Of a stretch of 64,000 nt of DNA, positions 46,501 through 59,614 are shown in pieces (the first letter of the stretch is position 1; every line of letters begins with the position of its first letter). Below the pieces are notes generated by a model. The model worked only from the letters and a program-made list of their open reading frames with translations, was not told the origin of the DNA and did not search any database. Origin of the DNA: Parietaria judaica. Taxonomy: Eukaryota; Streptophyta; Magnoliopsida; Rosales; Urticaceae. Where the stretch lies: positions 21,836,001 to 21,900,000 of the forward strand of contig OX940863.1 in assembly GCA_954871525.1 (NCBI GenBank), in the 5' to 3' direction. Both the position numbers and the translations under genes were made by a program.

Positions 46501-49500
46501 GGTGGCTAAATTTATATTTTTGTCAAAAATTGTAATTGAGGGTTATTTTTAATTTTTGATGAAATTAAAGGGGTTGAGTTGAAATGTTATAAGAATTTAC
46601 GCTAAAATGAAATCGAGGGATGGTAAAATAATAATAAAAAAAAAACTTGAATACTTACGGAAGTGACCAAATAGTTCTTGAAGTAGATGAAGATTCACAA
46701 GGTGGGGCCAAAAGACAAGGAATCACTTGGAGCTAATAAACAAACAAACAAGTAAATAAAAATCATGAATTTTATGATAAATTAGAGAATAAAATAAAAT
46801 AAAAAAATTAAATTAAATTATAATTGAAGTATGTTTTCCTTCTTACATCATGAAAAGCTTGCAAATTGAGCCAAACATTAGTACCGCTCATAAGGGAGAC
46901 TTGTCGTTCGGACGTATCTCCTCCAAAAACGACATAAACATTGTTCATATGATCTTCAGCTTTGGGAAGATCCTTCTCTATTTTGTGCACACTTTTGGAT
47001 AGCAGATGGGGAAATCGTGAGCATGCACGGTTCACTATGCTTCGGAGAATGTTTGAATGAGAAAATCCCACCTAATTTATTACAATAATTTTCAAAATTA
47101 AAACAAAATTATGAGCTCATGTAAGACCAAAATTAATCAATAAAATCTTACATGTAAACATTATTTGTTTTATTTATTTTTTCTTTCAAAACTACCCTCT
47201 AATTTTTAAGTAAAACACATCCCTGGCCCTGCTCTGATTTCTTAGAGATAGCGTTTATTACCGTGAAACTTTAAGGGGGTATTTTTGTAATTTTTTTTTA
47301 TTTTTCCACAATATCTCCGTATTATCACGAAATAGTTACATAAAATTAACAAAGAAAAAACTTGGTAAGAATTTTGTATTCTTCAGTTATATAAAGTATA
47401 TGGTTTAATTCAACCTTCCGATAATATATTAAATTTCAATGTAATAATGAGCTAAATTTCGGAAGAACCTTTGAAGCTTGCTGAAATAGAAAGCTGGTCT
47501 GCTCCATTCCACTGATCTGAAATACAATAAATATTCAAAACAAAAACAAAACAAATTACATAAGATGAGATCGAAGAAGATTATATTGTATATTAAAATG
47601 TTTTTTCTTACCAGATTAATGTCAGTGAATAATACTGTACCGGATTCAGTCTTCCCAAGATCACATTCTGAAAACGGCACCGCTTTGAATGAATCGGGCA
47701 AAAACCAGCCATCAATGCGTGCAAAATCGCGCAAACCAAGCTTTTGGAATAATAGAGAAGCTCCTTTTTGGATATTTTCAATAATATCAACGGGAAAACG
47801 AGGCGGCGTGTGATAAGCAACCTGTTGAGTCAAATAAATAGATGCAGTTCATTATTATTTGTAGTGTAACACTTTTTAATAGGGAGCAAAATTTGTATTA
47901 ATGGAGCCATTCAGTTCCCGTTAATTTTTTTTTCTATTCTTTTAAAATTGGAAACCTGGACTAGTCGAGCAAAACAATGCCTGGTCCCGATTTTAGTTAA
48001 ATTTTTTTTAATGAATTATTTTATTATTGTTTAAGCCGTATGATTATATTTTAATCAACATTTTCGTTTCGTCGTGACAAAGTTGAACTACAATTTCATG
48101 TATTAGTTGACATTTGGATTGTTTTATTATTCAATTTGATGTATTTCCTTTTTCAATTATTTTAAATCAATGTTAAAAAAATATTTATTTTCAAATTTAT
48201 TTTTAAAATCCAGGCAGACTGAGTCTCGGTTTGGTCCTAAATTTCAAAAGAAAAATCGAGAGTTTTTGGAATCTAAAAAACTGAGACCGAACCGAAAAAT
48301 GCAGCAACTTCCTGCCGAGTAATTCAGATGGAGATAAAGTAATTTACCTGCTGAGTTGGTAAATACTTCCTTCTATAATTGAAGATTGCATCTTTCTCTC
48401 TCACATCAACTTCACCAAGGAATTGAAGCTCCACCTATTCCCATCAAAACCATATTGTTATAATGAGTTTCACTTCTTAATTAACTTGTAATAATTAATC
48501 AACTTGACTTAAAATTATAAGCGATTTATCAAGTGATAAAAGCAAAGTAATGGGTTTTTTATTTTATTCATAATTATGTACTTCACACCAAGTTCGGCTA
48601 TAAGTGTTTTTGCTTTTTACTTAATGCTATGAAATATTTGATATTCATTAAAAATAAAGCATTTGAAAAGTTAAGCACAAAATACCTCGGTTGGTAATAG
48701 CACAACAGGGTGGCAATCGGGGCCCGATCCAACGTCGAGAACTATGGCCGTAAACTCGCTCCCTCCTTCAAGAAATACTTCTATAACAACTTTATCATCA
48801 ATTCCCTAAAAATGTACAATAATCAAAAGTTATTTGGTGAGATATATTCCATAATTATAAGTGTTCCCTACTTGTCTCATTGTCTCAATTTATGTTGTAT
48901 ACATTTTTTTATATTATATTTTCATAAATATGTCAAATTGTTTTAAGTTGCTTCAAAACATTTTTCTTATCAAATTTCCAATTTAAATCTTTTCTATCAA
49001 TATACCTCCTATAATTTTTTATTTTTGGAGCTTAAGCTAATTATAGTCAACTTGATAGTTTAAAATTGATAAAAATAGCCAATTAACCATATTAACCATT
49101 ATAAAAATAGTCATATTAATCATTATAACCATATTAACCATTAACAAAATAATCAATGTTTGGCTATTTTACAAATAAAAACCTTAAGTTTGCTAAAATG
49201 CAATGTAACATATGAATGTGGCTATTCATTATAATTTCTCTTCTTTTTTTTTTCCAATATTATTGTCTCAATTTCTATTTTTTTTATACTAAATTTTTAG
49301 CTATGGTGCAAGGATATTAATGTTTTAAGTCAAGGAAAACCATACAAGTTTAATCTGCATAACTTTGAGAAAAATCGTTAGATGATCAACAAAGAGGTAA
49401 AAAAAGACAATTCGACAATTACACAATAGAGTGATCATCCATGGCAAAGTACCTCCAATATAATTGCATTAGCTTTCTTCAGAGCATCAAACACACCATA

Positions 49501-52239
49501 AGCAACTGTAACACCAATGCTCGACCCGGCCCGTGCCGGTTTTACCTGCAACATTTTTTTTAAAGCAAATGATTCAATGTTCTCAATTTGCGTTTTTCTC
49601 GTAGTAATAGTAAAAAAATATAAAAAGCGCCTTACCACAACTTTGCCTGATTTATGGTCCAATTGATTTCTTGAAAACCACTCCGAAAGTTCAGATGAAT
49701 CGGCTTCGCTGTTCTGTGTGGTATCAAAGCATAACAATGATAATAATTATGAAATATATAATTTTTTTTATTCATAATATGATAATCGTGATATTGAAAA
49801 GATTGAAGAAGAAAGAAAAAAGTTGCACCTGTACTAGAAAATTAGGTACAGTGACAAACCCTAGCTTGCTGAGTTCCAAAGAAGCATTGTACTGCCAATA
49901 AGTTGAAAGTTCTAATTAGACATAGAAATTGAATAATTATTATGTGATTATAAGTTTTTATTAATGTTTCTTTCTTAATCGAAATTCAAAATGTAAACTT
50001 ACTTTGTCAAATGCTTGGCGACACTCGTTTGATCCCGTGCCAACAAAAGGAATTTCATATTTCTCTAGTAGCTCCTGAGATCGAAATTATGTACCGGAAA
50101 ACGGCTTTATTAGAAATTGAAAGCGGAAAAAAAAAATCAGGTTATCGAATTTTAATATATTTTAAATTTTTTTATATCTTAATTAATCATTTTAGGTCTA
50201 TATGTGGACTCTGACATGTTTTTTTTTTTATTATTTGCAGCATATAAAATGGATAATTGAGCATTGTTTCATTTTATATTTATTTATTAAACCTTTTTTT
50301 TTATAACAATAATACAGTATTGAAAATCGGTTTCAGTAGATGAAAGCCAGTATCACTTTTGATTACTTAAAATTGGCACCGAATTTCAAAATACCAAAAC
50401 AACCGAAAACAGTTTCCGATTTTGCCCCTATTGCCGTACCTGAATGCCACCATCTTCACCAAACTGACCATGAATGACTGGAAATACTATGTCCACTGTT
50501 TCAGCTAAATGCCCCGCAAATTCCGACAAAGACGAGAACCCTTGCGCAAGGCTGTAAGTCCTGACACGTCATTGTCTCGCTCTAAACCTTAAACTTTAAA
50601 CCCTTAAATTTCAATGCATACATGAATGAATGGCATCATAGTTAATACCTTTCGAGTTTAAAATCAAAATCGGCAGGAGTGTTCGAGTACACCTGATATA
50701 TACAAATAAATATTTTTAATTAATTACAACTATATATATAATATTAAATTGATGAACAAATACAAAAAAAAAAATGTATAAATTGTTCAAACCTGAGCAG
50801 AGGATATGGCAAAGGCATTATAGTCTGAGTCAATGTAGTAACAGCTGACGTGTAAATCCTCTCCCTGCTCTCAACAATTGTTTAATAAATAAATAATACA
50901 AATTAGTATGATTCAAAATGGCGTTTTTGTCTATAAATCGGTTGCCGTTTTCGACGATTATTGATGGATTTTCAAGGATTATCGATGGAAAACTACTACA
51001 ATTGTATCTTATCGTTACAAACACTTATCGAGGATTATCGATGAAAAATCACTAAAATAGTTTTAAGAATATATTTACTAAGTTTACATATGTAAATAAA
51101 ATATAGTCTCACTCTCAAATATGTAAATACTCAAATGAATACTCAAATAAAACCACTAAACTTTTGTTTTTGTTTTTTTGCATTGCAGGTACTTTTGCCG
51201 AAAATTGTTAAAAAGTGCAATTTTTTTTCAAGTACCAAATTTTTTATTATTTTTACACTGTTTTTACAGATAATCGATTGGCATGAAATATTTGTCGATG
51301 AGTACCGGCAAGACAGATAATCGACGAACCTTGCAAATTAGTATTAACTCCAAACTCTTAAACGTCACTAACCACTATTATTATTATCAGATTAATTTAC
51401 TTGAATAAATAATTGACGTAGGTGAAAATTGCGGTGAAAATACTAAACTTTCAACGTTTGTAGCACTTTCATACGTGAATCTAAATTGTTGCGATGAAAA
51501 TACTCAATTTGTAATGTTTGTTGTATATTAATACACGAGTCCAAATTTTTGCGGTCAAAATACTCATTTGTAATGTTTGTTGCACGTTCGCGGTAGATTT
51601 TCTCCGGCGAAATGGCCCACACTCCACGATGACAATTACTGTGTTTGAATCTCATCATGTAACACTTTCACGAACAGGATTATTACCACAAACCTATAGT
51701 TACCAAAAAAGTATAATGTGTTTATACAAACAGTACGTCATTTTCAACTCACTCTCACAAACGAACAATCTCATGATCATTTTCTCGCGCTCGTTTGTGT
51801 TTTTTTTTTTTCCTTCACTTTCTCGGAAGCCAAACAGAAACTGATTACTCAATTTTTTTTTGTGTACACTAATATATGAAAAAACGATCATGATTAGCGA
51901 TGAACATATATATACCTGTATGTGATCAAGAACTGATCTCGCGGAATTGAGCGAAATCCCTCGCTCCGCCGACGGGCCGCCGCAAACAACGCCCACCCTC
52001 AACCCGCCGCCGTCCTCTCTCCCCGTGGTTCCATGCTCCGCCGCTCGATCGGAGACAGGCTCCGCCTCCAGGCGCGGAGCTACGACGCACTTCACTGCAA
52101 CTTCACGAGTGGTTCTTCTGATCAGCTCGCGCCTTGACTGCAAAGGCGGGCGTGTCACGGTGATCAGGTGCCTGGCAACGCTTTGGCCATTGCGAAGCAG
52201 AGCTGAGCCGGAGCCAGGGCCGAGCGCTACCGACGCCAT
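40581..52239 (-). CDS. DDL: D-alanine--D-alanine ligase family protein (tandem Ddl domains), 24 exons, frameshift in exon 22
   Basis: Exons (minus): 52239-51916, 50864-50793, 50692-50649, 50551-50440, 50074-50003, 49891-49829, 49713-49636, 49545-49453, 48805-48686, 48434-48348, 47821-47612, 47516-47469, 47071-46847, 46732-46659, 46281-46037, 44065-43997, 43873-43809, 42756-42587, 42467-42389, 41993-41759, 41393-41348, 41201-41092, 40840-40778, 40661-40581. All introns are GT-AG with consistent phase. The product is about 927 residues, the size of the plant homolog. Residues 1-60 look like a plastid transit peptide. Domain 1 has VGVVCGGPSAERGISL, VIHGQFGEDGGIQ and KPARAGSSIGVTV. Domain 2 starts at GGDTSERQVSL near 490 and has HGGIGEDGTLQ, KPARDGCSTG and EVNTVPGMTPSTVLIHQ. 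Bacterial Ddl joins two D-Ala for peptidoglycan; the moss homolog serves plastid division. An extra base at 41160-41161 shifts the frame at residue ~857, giving a stop near 40827. Confidence 0.9.
42811..43781. mobile_element. Near-perfect 971-bp palindromic foldback element in intron 17 of the ligase gene, TSD TTATTATAA
   Basis: Starts GGGTAAACTGCGGCTAATGT and ends with its reverse complement. Long blocks match in the two arms, for example 'ccgtcagttgaccgttagag' near the ends and 'tttttatgatgaaa' nearer the centre at about 43296. Differences between arms are few. A perfect 9-bp duplication TTATTATAA flanks it (42802-42810 and 43782-43790), as for Mutator-like elements. Without it intron 17 would be about 70 nt. 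It has no coding capacity, so it needs a transposase from elsewhere. Confidence 0.92.
44466..45588. mobile_element. hAT-like non-autonomous element in intron 15 of the ligase gene
   Basis: Left end AGGGTCCATTTGTTTACATTAAG; right end, reversed, GGCTGTGTTTGTTTGCACTTAA. Both are followed by related 'ctgaatctgaatg' / 'cagatttagagtcatt' blocks. Flanks TTAGTATT and TTAGTCTC agree at 6 of 8 positions, an imperfect 8-bp duplication. The AT-rich interior contains a duplicated 'ggaaatatgtaaatttaaacgtaaata' block (near 44920 and 45080). It accounts for much of the length of this ~2-kb intron. Confidence 0.55.
51418..51610. repeat. 61-bp tandem repeat, three copies, in intron 1 of the ligase gene
   Basis: The phrase 'ttgcggtgaaaatact' recurs in variants at about 51427, 51488 and 51549, each followed by 'aatgtttgt' and 'tgaatccaaat'-type sequence. 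It resembles the phrases near the ends of the foldback elements elsewhere in the window. Confidence 0.7.
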
Positions 52240-52369
52240 GGAAGGAGAAAAGAACAGAAGGAACCGACTGAGCTTGAATGAGAGAGATGCTTTGTTAGGA
52301 AAACGATCATCTAGATAAAAATGTTGTACTGTTATAGTGTTATTGTCAACTTGCTCTAATTTATTTTTC

Positions 52370-52700
52370 TTTTTCCTTTTGAGTAATTAACATATTATCA
52401 TATACGTCCCTAAACTTTGTAAGTTGATGCCGTTTTTCCTTTTTGAGTAATTAACATATATGCCCCTAAATTTTGTAGGTTGGTGCCGTTTTTCCTTTTT
52501 GAGTAATTAACATATACGCCCCTAAACTTTGTAGGTTAGTGCCGTGCCGTTTTTCCTTTTTGAGTAATTAACATATACGCCCCTAAACGGTTAGTGCCGT
52601 GCCGTTCTATACGCCCTTGAACTTTGTAGGTTGGGGCCGTTTTTCCTTTTTGAGTAATTAACACATACGACCCTAAACTTGTAGATTAGCGCTGTTTGCT
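52370..52700. repeat. Minisatellite of about 65 bp units upstream of the ligase gene
   Basis: The unit 'ccgtttttcctttttgagtaattaacatatacgcccctaaactttgtaggttggtg' is repeated about five times with internal variation, including a truncated unit near 52590. It begins about 130 bp upstream of the ATG at 52239, so it probably lies in the promoter. Confidence 0.85.
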
Positions 52701-52969
52701 CTTCTAATTTTAATCTATGGCAGCGATATCAATTTCGTGCATTTGAATTACCTTGTCTAATGTTACAAGCTTTTTAAAAAAATTCATAGGGTGTAAAGTT
52801 CAACATTTTTAAAAAATATAGAATATGATTAAAATAAACTAAAATTCAGGGTCAAAGTTCTAAAACATGTAATTTGTTTTTATGACTTACCACTATATAA
52901 GGGCACATTGATTTTGCATATATAATTTCCAGAATAATTTTTTTTTTGGTTTAAAAAAAATATTGTTTC

Positions 52970-54081
52970 TGTTATGGGGTAATTTTGTAAAGGTTATTTA
53001 ATAAGGGAAAATTATTTAGTTAATTATTTCTTCATTAAATAAATTTATTTTTTACCAAAACGCCTTCCGGAGGTCTGTTTTTGCAAAAAAAGAGTGTCCA
53101 GATGTTCCTAAAAATGTCGAGATACTCAAAAAAGTCATAAAGTTTGTAAAATTTGGCCTCGGGACACTCCCGGGACCGTGAAACGGGCCCGGGAGCACCC
53201 CGGGTGGGCCCCACAGCCGCTGCCACGTGTCACGCTGCCTCTTCGGGATCACCAAGGGCCAACTTGCCCCCGCCACGTGTCACTTGCCCCTTCGGACTCA
53301 CCCAAGGTCACCGGGGACTAAAATGAACTATATAATTTTACCCGGGGACCACCCGGAGTAATTTATAATTGCGTTCTAACCCCCGGACCCTCCTATAAAT
53401 AGAAGCTCAGTTCAGTTAAACGGGAACTGGTGAAAAGTCACTTCCTCTCATCAAAGCTCGACCAAAGAGCTCTCTAAACTCATCCGAACTCGCTCTGTAC
53501 TCTCTCTACCCCCTATAAAACCGCATCCCGTCAAATATTTCACTAATGTTGAGCGTCGGAGGTGAATACGGGGGTACCGCCCCTCCCCTCCGGTTCTCTC
53601 TGACCTCGGGTGTTCTTTTCCCCAGGTCCGGATACGGAGGAGTCAGCTAGAGCGGGAGCTCTGGAGAAGATTCTGGCACGATTTGCGACCCCCCTGTCAA
53701 GGTCCCGGATCCGGGCGGTGCTTGCTCTGTCCCTCAGTCTTGTATCTCTGATCAAATATACTGACTTTGCGGATAGACCATAGGACCCGGACTGGGATAA
53801 GTAACACAGGTCGAGGGTCCAATCTACAAGGGTCCACTGAAAGGTTGAAATTGTGATCTCCCATTCGTGAAGACCCGATCTGCGTGGCGCCCCAGACCTG
53901 TAACCCGGGCCTTGTCCATTCCAGGCCTTGCGGTAACAGGTAGCGTGGTGGCCCGGATCGCCGGCCCGCGGATAGTGGATGATCTGTTCGACCCTAGGAG
54001 CCAGGGATTCTTGTCGAAAGCCCACGAAAGTCAACAAATCGACGATGGGCCCGGTCCAACACAAGCAATTGGGCCGCTACA
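52970..54081 (+). mobile_element. GC-rich Ty3/gypsy-like LTR, solo or fragment
   Basis: Starts TGTTATGGGG, like the LTR nested at 34274, and contains the shared 'ctaatgttgagcgtcggag' phrase near 53543 and TATA-like 'cctataaatag' near 53393. It is strikingly GC-rich compared with its surroundings. The right edge near 'ggccgctaca' is tentative; the flanks give only a weak duplication (GTTTC / GTTTG). The long frame on the minus strand at 54064-53543 is a product of the GC-rich sequence and is not called. Confidence 0.55.
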
Positions 54082-54099
54082 CTGTTTGATCTAAAATAC

Positions 54100-55430
54100 A
54101 GCATCAACAGTTTCTATTAAATAGAATATGGTAAAGTATCTTTACTATGAGCAAGATTAACTAGTGATTCTTGATTAGACAAAGGAATATTCATTTTGCA
54201 GGCTTGATTCCTTTTGTTTACAATTTATTTCTTTTTGGGTCACTGATTAAGTAGTATTTTGTTGTCGTTTAGCCTAAGCTCTGCACAAAGTCATATGTAA
54301 TCACGTTTCCATCTAAACTTTTGAACATTATTTTAAGTTTCAATAACCAAAATCCAATAATCTAAGTACATATTATAAAATTGTGCAATAAAATTATCTT
54401 ATTTAATGTAGTGGATTCCGAAATTTATCAAAAAAATTAGTTTCCTTTTCACTTGTCCTATTACTTGTTAGAATTTGTTTTGTCACTTAGCTATTGTAAT
54501 GGATTATGATGACTTAACTAATTACGAAATTTCAACATTAAAATTATTCATTTTACGAAAGCGGGAGAGAAAAGGGACGGATTTTAATCATGTTTAATTT
54601 TCTAGTCAATGGTCAACGGTTTTAACTTAGCTTAAACTAAGTTTGAGGTATGGAATATAAGGTACAAGAATACAAATGCTAAATGAACAAGGCTACTTTG
54701 AGTTCCTTTGCAATATGGCCTCCACGTGTCATATGAAGCGTGTATCCTTTTATTTGAATATGTTAAAATATCAAAAACCGTACCTCAGGGTCGGTCCTAC
54801 GCATGAGGTGGCCCTGAGTTTGTCAGGGCGCTAGACGAAGAGTAAGTTTCAGCTCCTAACGGAAGTAGAAAAATCAAATATCAATATAAATATATATATA
54901 TATATATCTTGAATTGAGGCCCCTAAGTCAATATTTTTTTTCTTTCTTTCATTGTAGGCATGTTTCTATGTCATCTCCCCACAAAACCGGTCTGCCTAAG
55001 CGAAATATAATTATAGGATTCTTTGATAAATAATAATAAAAATTCTAATCAAATTTACTGTATCAAGTTTCTCTATAAAATATCTCAATAAAAAATAACT
55101 AAATCGATCAACTTTACTTAATTTTTATTTTGAAAAAATAAATCTTATGGAAAATAATGACCAAGACTTGAGTTATTGTAATCAATTTTTTGGTATAATT
55201 TAAATCATAAATCGTGGTCATTCTTATCTCTTGGAACATTCCGACTTATTATTATAATAAACAATCAAAAGAGAGTTTGGAGATTTTCTTTCTACAAGGG
55301 TTTATTGTAATGAGCTTTGCTACAATATAAGTACATGTTATAAATTGAGAATTTGCATTTTTTTAAAAGATAGTGTCGATTTATTTTTTTTCTTTTCATT
55401 GGCACGTATTTTAGTGATTTACAGTTTAAT
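54100..55430. other. Intergenic AT-rich sequence
   Basis: No gene or element edge was found. An AT run lies near 54890-54906. Confidence 0.5.
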
Positions 55431-55610
55431 CAAACTTAATTGAACGAAGAGCTCAAACTTATTAAATTGTTTAAACATAGAGCCCAAACTTAATACATTG
55501 TCGAAATATAGAGCCCAAACTTTACAAATTGTTTAACTAAAGAGCCCAAATTTAATACATTGTCAATATATAGAGCCCAAACTTAACACATTGTTGGGCC
55601 TTATCAAGTG
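55430..55610. repeat. Minisatellite of about 30 bp units
   Basis: The unit 'agagcccaaacttaatacattgtcgaaatat' and close variants recur about five times from 55448 to 55600. Confidence 0.8.
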
Positions 55611-55889
55611 TGTTTGAAGGTGGGCATGAAAGAATCAAACCGAAAATAAAATTAAAGACCAATTTTTTATTAAATGTTCATGCTCCTTTTAAACATCATG
55701 AAGTATTTTATGTATGTAGAAAAATTCATCTCATTGATTTAAATTATTTAAGTTATATTTTTCCATGTTGTGTCGCTTATTACAAGATTAAGTACAATTG
55801 CAAACTAAAAAAATATTCATATTAAAAAAAATATTAGGAGCTCGAAAGTGATTTTGTAGTGATCATTTTTTCTTTTCTTTTCTAAATTC

Positions 55890-56689
55890 TAGGGGTGTAA
55901 ATAAAAACCGGAAATGCAGGTTTTGACCGCATCCAGACCGTAACCGCATTTTAAAAAAAACCGGAACCATATTAATCCGGGTTAAACCGGAACCGGTTTA
56001 TTAAAAAACCCGCATCCAGATTAAACCGGATCCGGGTCCCGGATTTAGAGAATAAAAACCCCGGAACCCGGATAGTAGGTTACTAAAACCCGCTTATTAA
56101 ATATATATATATATATATTTAGAATTTTTTTACCCAAAAAGTACCTCATTATTTCTCTAAGTGGATGATTAGTCATGTTTTAGTACAAACTGATGTCGTT
56201 TTATTTAGCCCAAAATGATGTCGTTAAATGTTTTTCTGCTATGTATAGCAATCCGTAGCAATCCGGATGTTTTTTTTGTGCTATGTGTAACAATCAAGAT
56301 GTATATCAAGATGATTAACTATGTTTAGCAAATTGGATGATATTAGGTTTATTAATATGTAGTAATGTAGATGTTTAAGATATAGTATGATATATGAACT
56401 ATGATTATAATTATTTCAAAATTTTTCTTTTTAATATAAATTCAAGTTCAAATCCGGGTTATTACGCGAAACTTTATTTTAAAATTAAAATTGCATGAAA
56501 TCCGGATCCAGCTTTAAAAACCGGTTTTTCAGTACAAAAATCGGTTTTTTACCCGGATCCGGATTTTTTTTTTTTGAAAAAATATCCGGATCCGGGTTTC
56601 AATATCAAGAAACCTGGATTCCGGATCCGGGTACTGGGTTTGGCAAAAAAAAAAAAAAAACCCGGGTACCCGGCCCGCTTTCACCCCTA
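55890..56689. mobile_element. hAT-type miniature element, 800 bp, TSD CTAAATTC
   Basis: Starts TAGGGGTGTAAATAAAAACC and ends ..GCTTTCACCCCTA. It is flanked by a perfect 8-bp duplication CTAAATTC (55882-55889 and 56690-56697). Both subterminal zones are crowded with CCGGATCCGGGT-type motifs in both orientations, while the centre is AT-rich. It has no transposase. Confidence 0.92.
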
Positions 56690-56697
56690 CTAAATTC

Positions 56698-58641
56698 CTA
56701 TAAACTAATTATCTAAATTTGGTCAAGTTTTTTAGTGCATTTTTGAACGTCCACAAGGATATCAACTAAAGTCAAGCACATCATGTGATACTAAAAATAC
56801 TCAAATCACTATTATACCGATATGTATTTTCTTCTATATATGCTAACACAATTATTAGTATATACTTTATACACGTCATGGATTAAAAAGTCCAAGTTGT
56901 AGAAAGTAAAATTGCCTAAACTTTAGTTTTATTAATGGGTTTACTTAATAATATTGCCACAATTTTCCAAACATAATGTATGGTGCTCAATACATATAAA
57001 TTGGTGTCAAATCCCCATCCTAATTGATAGTGACCAAGCCCATGTCTATCTTAAATCCTCATTAGAAAATTATGTTTAGAAAATCAATCAAAGTTAGGAT
57101 TTAGTAGAACAAATTTTTCACTTTTTATCATAACCATCAATTAGTTAAAATCTCTTTTCACGTGTTCATATGAATTGGCTAATAACTTAATTATTATCCA
57201 AAATGTCCTTAAGAAACAAATACTTTTTAATGGCCAACGTGAGAGTTTAATGAGTATAAGTAAATAAATTGATGTTTGGTTCCAATGATGGATGTTTAAA
57301 CTGAATGCACACAAGGAGGAAGAAAAATATGAATATTTGGAGAATACTTATTTGTATTGAAAAATGTTGCAAGTTACAAAGGTAGGAATTCAAAATTTTT
57401 ACAAAGAAAATACAAAGCGCTTCTTATATTAAATAATTTGTCAATCAAATATTTAAATTTTAAGAAATCTCACTATTATCTACACAAAAATTGAGGCATT
57501 GACATTCTCCTTAAACCGTGCCTTTTTTGGGTCAGTCTTGTGCATCACGTCTTATGGTTCTTGTTCATCGTAACATGGTTTCTTAGAACCGAAATGTCGT
57601 GACTTGGTTGACATGGCTTGATCGACCTAGTCGCTCCTAAACTCAGCGAACTTAACCTATAGTTTACGCGTAACCTTTAAAAATATGACCATAAGGATAT
57701 ATAAATATATCTTAGTGAAATTTAATTGAACTCGAGGTGTATAGAGATTGTGTAAAAGGTATTAGTAATTGTGACTTGAACCACACATGAAATACTCTAT
57801 TTTTTATGGGATCTTGAGTACTTCTAAGACGTCTTCATCTCTACACACAAGAATATACCTGCGGCAAATATTATGTTCAACTCTATAAACAATGTAAAGA
57901 ACTAAAGCAAGAATAAATAGCTTTTTCGAATTTTATGTGTGTGCGAGAGATAGTACAAAATAATCTGCCACATACGGTTTATGAAACTAACAACCACCAT
58001 TGGAGAAGTGAATTGACAAAAAATAAGCATCATCACATGATATATCTTTGACCCCAACTTCTTAAAATCAGTAAAAATTCTCATGCTGTCACTAATTATA
58101 TGAACTAATTCTTTAATAATTTACTATGCAAACACTTATGTTTATATATTGTGGAACTTTTCCACAAACTTCTCATCGGAACTCACTTTAGCTAGAATAA
58201 ACAAAATACCAACAAAAGGTATTATTGATCGGAGGTTTTGTGGGGGACAAAAATGCTTGCAAGCTGCGATCTAATCCGCATAATCATCGATGTGTCATTG
58301 GATTTTTTAGGGATAATTACAATGCCAAAAGAGATTTATATGAGCTTTCTTCTACTTAAAATAAACGGTTTATATATCATCAATTATCATTTTCAACTAT
58401 TAAAAATTGGCAGGAAGTTAAATATTTTTAAGTCTCATGTGAAAAAGACTTGGAAATGGTTTAAAAAAAATCATAAGTTACTATTTTATTGCCAGTTACT
58501 TTTAAAGTGTAACTCTATAATACTTTACATGGTATCAAAATTCATTAAGCTCATATAAGGATTAGTCTAAAAATTAATAAAAAAATCATTCGGCCCGAGA
58601 TGAATGAGCTCAAAGAACCATCACCGTAAGGGAGCATGTTA
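56698..58641. other. Intergenic sequence, no supported gene
   Basis: Nearly 2 kb without a convincing gene. A stretch at about 57500-57680 is of higher complexity ('gcatcacgtcttatggttcttgttcat') and may be a decayed retroelement piece. A frame at 58238-58558 has AT-rich composition and no recognisable domain. Confidence 0.45.
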
Positions 58642-58649
58642 GGTTCCAC

Positions 58650-59203
58650 TCGGGCTGAAACCGGGTAAAAAACTCGGTTTTTTTTTTCGATACCCGAAAC
58701 CCGAACCCGGATTTTTAAAGGAAAAACCCAGAAATTCGGGTTCGGGATTTTACCCGGATTTTATTTGAAAACCCAAATGTTGAACCCGAACCCGAATTTT
58801 AATTGAAAAAAAATAAAAAAAATTACAAAACATAAATTGATATTAAAAATTGAACAATCACAATTACAAAATATAAATTTAGAATTTTGTTGAACATGTT
58901 AAACCATAATTCAACAAACATAATCACAATAAAAACTTTAAAAACCATTTCATAAACATTATAAAAATAAACTGTATATTTATAAATATTTAATTAAAAA
59001 TCCGGGTTTTAGTAACCTACTAACCGGGTTTCGGGTTTTATAACTCAAAACCCGGAACCCGGAACCGGTTTAATCTGGTTGCGGTTTTTTTAATATTTGG
59101 TTTCGGTTTAACCCAGTTTTAATTCGGTTTCTGTTTTTTTAAAACCGGCTTCGGTCCGGTTTCGGTTAAAAACTCGCATTTTTGGGTTTTATGCACAGGC
59201 CTA
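58650..59203. mobile_element. hAT-type miniature element, 554 bp, TSD GGTTCCAC
   Basis: Starts TCGGGCTGAAACCGGGTAAA and, reversed from the right, TAGGCCTGTGCATAAAACCC. It is flanked by a perfect 8-bp duplication GGTTCCAC (58642-58649 and 59204-59211). Subterminal zones are rich in AACCCGAACCCGG motifs. It belongs to the same broad group as the elements at 447, 7335 and 55890. No coding capacity. Confidence 0.9.
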
Positions 59204-59537
59204 GGTTCCACATTGAAAAAAAAAACATGAAAAATTACCACCGTTTAAAAAGGTCACGAGTTACTATACTGATCGCCTAAAAATCAAATATACAACTAAA
59301 AAAATTATTTTATTTCAAAACTAAATTGTTCAAATTGATTATAAACACAAACAATTACACAACAAATTAACAAATTGGAATCAGATTTGGAAATGCGGCG
59401 GAATTCCACATTTCCCAAATAACAGACAAACCAATAAAGATATATATTTTATAAAATGTTATTGTGCATTTAAATAAAACTTCCTGTTCTTAAAATACTT
59501 GAAAATGCAGTTATATGCATGTATCTGTACTGTACTA

Positions 59538-59614
59538 AACTATACTATACTATACTATACTATACTATACTATACTATACTATACTATACTATACTATAC
59601 TATACTATACTATA
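59538..59614. repeat. (CTATA)n pentanucleotide microsatellite
   Basis: About fifteen perfect copies of the pentanucleotide CTATA/TATAC, ending at 'tatatgcatatgg'. Likely variable in length among individuals. Confidence 0.95.

Noticed and set aside
53543..54064. 173-residue frame on the minus strand
   Set aside because: It lies in the GC-rich LTR, where stops are rare by composition, and has no recognisable motif.
58238..58558. 106-residue frame
   Set aside because: AT-rich composition, no domain, and no supporting splice or promoter context.
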